A stretch of 7,452 bases of DNA from Asaia bogorensis (GTDB lineage Bacteria > Pseudomonadota > Alphaproteobacteria > Acetobacterales > Acetobacteraceae): the NCBI GenBank assembly GCA_945871455.1, contig CAMBXJ010000210.1:1-7452 (forward strand). The letters run 5' to 3'. The notes beneath the pieces were generated by a model. That model searched no databases. It worked only from the letters and a program-made list of their open reading frames with translations, and was not told where the DNA came from. A program made the translations under genes and the position numbers. Every line of letters starts with the position of its first letter. The stretch's first letter is position 1. Below, one piece after another: positions 6,126 through 7,452 of this stretch.

Positions 6126-6131
6126 AATACT
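6126..6131 (+). promoter_or_regulatory. Candidate -10 element for the FGE-sulfatase operon
   Basis: AATACT (4 of 6 bases of TATAAT) lies 21 bases after the FNR-type box, close to the 22-base gap of class II FNR promoters. No good -35 hexamer is present, as expected for an activator-dependent promoter. Transcription would begin near 6138 and leave a leader of about 114 bases. That leader contains a 5-bp hairpin CGCGA-GGGA-TCGCG (6220-6233), 18 bases before the start codon. Confidence 0.3.
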
Positions 6132-6251
6132 GGTCCGGTGATCGACGGCCCCCGATGGCCGGATCGCCTGCGAGAGTGTAGAGCTTCGCCATTGTTCTGG
6201 CCCATAGACAAACACATGGCGCGAGGGATCGCGAGAAACAAGCAGGTGCGG

Positions 6252-7220
6252 ATGAAAACAATGACGACCCTGGACCAGATGATCCGCATACCGGGCGGCA
6301 CGTTCCGCATGGGATCGGATCGGCATTATCGGGAAGAAGCGCCAGTCCGGCAGGTGGCGGTCGATCCGTTCTGGATGGACACGTACACGGTGACCAACGG
6401 CCAATTCGCCGCCTTTGTTGCCGCCACCGGCTACGTCACCGTGGCGGAACGGGCGCTGAACGCGGCGGATTATCCCGGCGCAAAGCCGGAGTTGCTGTTG
6501 CCCGGGGCGCTGGTCTTTCACATGACGGAAGGCCCGGTGGATACCGGCGACATTTCCAACTGGTGGTCCTATGTCCCCGGCGCTTGCTGGCGCCATCCCG
6601 AGGGGCTCGGCAGCACCCTGACCGGGCGCGAGGATCATCCGGTCGTTCATGTCGCGTTCGAAGACGCCGCCGCCTACGCGGCATGGGCGGGCAAGGAACT
6701 GCCCACGGAAGCAGAATGGGAATTCGCCGCCCGCGGTGGGCTGGACGGGGCGGAGTTCGTCTGGGGCGATGAACTCAACCCCGGTGGACGCTGGATGGCC
6801 AATACCTGGCAAGGCCCGTTCCCCTGGCGGAATTTCCGCAGTGACGGACACGAGGGCACAGCCCCGGTGGGGTCATACCCACCGAACGGCTACGGCCTGT
6901 TCGACATGGCCGGAAATGTGTGGCAGTGGGCCACGGATTGGTTCTTCGCCGGCAAGTCATCGGACGCGGCGAAGTCATGCTGCGGCCCGGAAGACCCACG
7001 CGGCGGGACGATCGAAGCAAGCTATGACCCGGCGCAACCGAAGATCCGTATCCCTCGCAAGGTCGTGAAAGGCGGCTCCTTCCTGTGTGCGCAGAGCTAT
7101 TGCCGCCGCTACCGGCCCGCGGCGAGACACGCACAGATGGTCGATACCGGCATGAGCCATATTGGCTTCCGATGCATCGTGCGTACTCCATTGTCAAAAC
7201 CTGAGGTGAGAAATCCATGA
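6252..7220 (+). CDS. Formylglycine-generating enzyme (aerobic, sulfatase-modifying factor type)
   Basis: This is a 322-residue protein of the SUMF1/FGE family. It oxidises the cysteine in the CxPxR motif of type I sulfatases to C-alpha-formylglycine, using Cu(I) and O2. Family marks are IRIPGGTFRMGSD (11-23), PVRQVAVDPFWMDTYTVTNG (31-50), HPVVHVAFEDAAAYAAWAGK...PTEAEWEFAARGG (129-163), NGYGLFDMAGNVWQW (212-226) and GFRC (305-308). The two catalytic, copper-binding cysteines are in SFLCAQSYCRRYR (C279 and C284), as in characterised FGEs; many related proteins that are not FGEs lack this pair. There is no signal peptide, so it acts in the cytoplasm. The start is taken as ATG 6252 (AGG 5 bases upstream); ATG 6261 (GGA 8 bases upstream) is nearly as good and 6216 less so. 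The frame is open far upstream, but only as antisense of other genes. The stop overlaps the sulfatase start as ATGA, which supports coexpression with its substrate. Confidence 0.93.
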   Translation: MKTMTTLDQMIRIPGGTFRMGSDRHYREEAPVRQVAVDPFWMDTYTVTNGQFAAFVAATGYVTVAERALNAADYPGAKPELLLPGALVFHMTEGPVDTGDISNWWSYVPGACWRHPEGLGSTLTGREDHPVVHVAFEDAAAYAAWAGKELPTEAEWEFAARGGLDGAEFVWGDELNPGGRWMANTWQGPFPWRNFRSDGHEGTAPVGSYPPNGYGLFDMAGNVWQWATDWFFAGKSSDAAKSCCGPEDPRGGTIEASYDPAQPKIRIPRKVVKGGSFLCAQSYCRRYRPAARHAQMVDTGMSHIGFRCIVRTPLSKPEVRNP

Positions 7221-7452
7221 CCAATAAACCCACGAACCGCCCATCGAACCTGAACAGACGTTCCATGCTGCTGGGCACCACCGTGGCTGCCGCCGCCGCG
7301 GCCACCGCCATGACCACACGTGTGCAGGACGCCGCCGCGCAGGCGGCAGCCCGGGTTGAGGCGAGCACCGGCAAGAAACCCAACATCGTCATCATCTGGG
7401 GTGACGATGTCGGGCTGGCGAATATCAGCGCCTACTCGTTCGGTCTGATGGG
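7217..7452 (+). CDS. Tat-exported sulfatase (arylsulfatase-like), N-terminal fragment
   Basis: The first 78 residues of a sulfatase lie in the window; the rest is beyond the right edge. A twin-arginine signal is visible: N13-R14-R15-S-M-L-L-G followed by an Ala/Thr-rich hydrophobic stretch (19-32), so the protein should cross the inner membrane folded. The mature domain begins with KKPNIVIIWGDDVG (53-66), the standard type I sulfatase opening in which D63 and D64 bind the active-site calcium. The following LANISAYSFGLM resembles a subgroup of bacterial arylsulfatases. The catalytic CxPSR motif should lie just outside the window. The ATG overlaps the FGE stop (ATGA), and GAGGTGAG (7203-7210) provides a strong ribosome binding site. 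Tat export of a folded protein fits modification by a cytoplasmic FGE first. The substrate is unknown. Confidence 0.93.
   Translation, partial: MTNKPTNRPSNLNRRSMLLGTTVAAAAAATAMTTRVQDAAAQAAARVEASTGKKPNIVIIWGDDVGLANISAYSFGLM

Noticed and set aside
3642..6251. A very long open plus-strand frame upstream of and continuous with the FGE
   Set aside because: It runs antisense through the MoxR, Rieske and CBS-BON genes and their spacers. The translation lacks any recognisable domain before the FGE begins, so it is a GC-rich shadow.

Overview
The window is GC-rich and densely coded. Its gene content points to an alphaproteobacterium, perhaps of the Rhodospirillales/Acetobacteraceae type: a paired MoxR ATPase and CoxE-type VWA protein, a CBS-BON protein behind a perfect FNR-type box, and a Tat-exported sulfatase behind a formylglycine-generating enzyme. 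That placement is an inference from gene families and base composition; no rRNA or other phylogenetic marker is present.

Layout. (1) 51-1412 (+): an FMN-dependent, luciferase-like monooxygenase of the NtaA/SnaA/DszA group. (2) 1413-2190: a gene-poor accessory stretch. It holds a small minimal nucleotidyltransferase (1629-1961, -) of the MNT antitoxin type, the apparent stub of a translationally coupled partner gene (1632 downward), a GC-rich block full of dyads, and two hairpins, one of them a REP-like palindrome. (3) 2191-5108 (-): a Rieske [2Fe-2S] protein, a MoxR AAA+ ATPase and a CoxE-like VWA protein, read in that order. The last two overlap by one base (TAGTG). Between the Rieske gene and moxR lie three perfect 12-bp repeats whose G-runs form a strong G-quadruplex candidate. 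(4) 5346-6035 (-): a protein with two CBS domains and a BON domain. (5) 6036-6251: a divergent promoter region with a perfect TTGAT-N4-ATCAA box. (6) 6252 to the right edge (+): an aerobic-type formylglycine-generating enzyme and, overlapping it by ATGA, a Tat-targeted sulfatase cut off by the window edge.

How the genes may work together. The last two genes form an obvious enzyme-substrate pair: the FGE converts the active-site cysteine of the sulfatase to formylglycine in the cytoplasm before the folded protein is exported. MoxR and the VWA protein form the usual ATPase-chaperone pair, and the Rieske protein beside them could be a client or partner (inference). The FNR-type box suggests that the CBS-BON gene, and possibly the FGE-sulfatase operon, responds to oxygen or redox state.

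I see no defence system, CRISPR array, tRNA, rRNA or complete insertion sequence. The least explained pieces are the orphaned MNT gene with its truncated partner, the G-rich tandem repeat, and the shared FNR box in front of an enzyme that itself needs oxygen.
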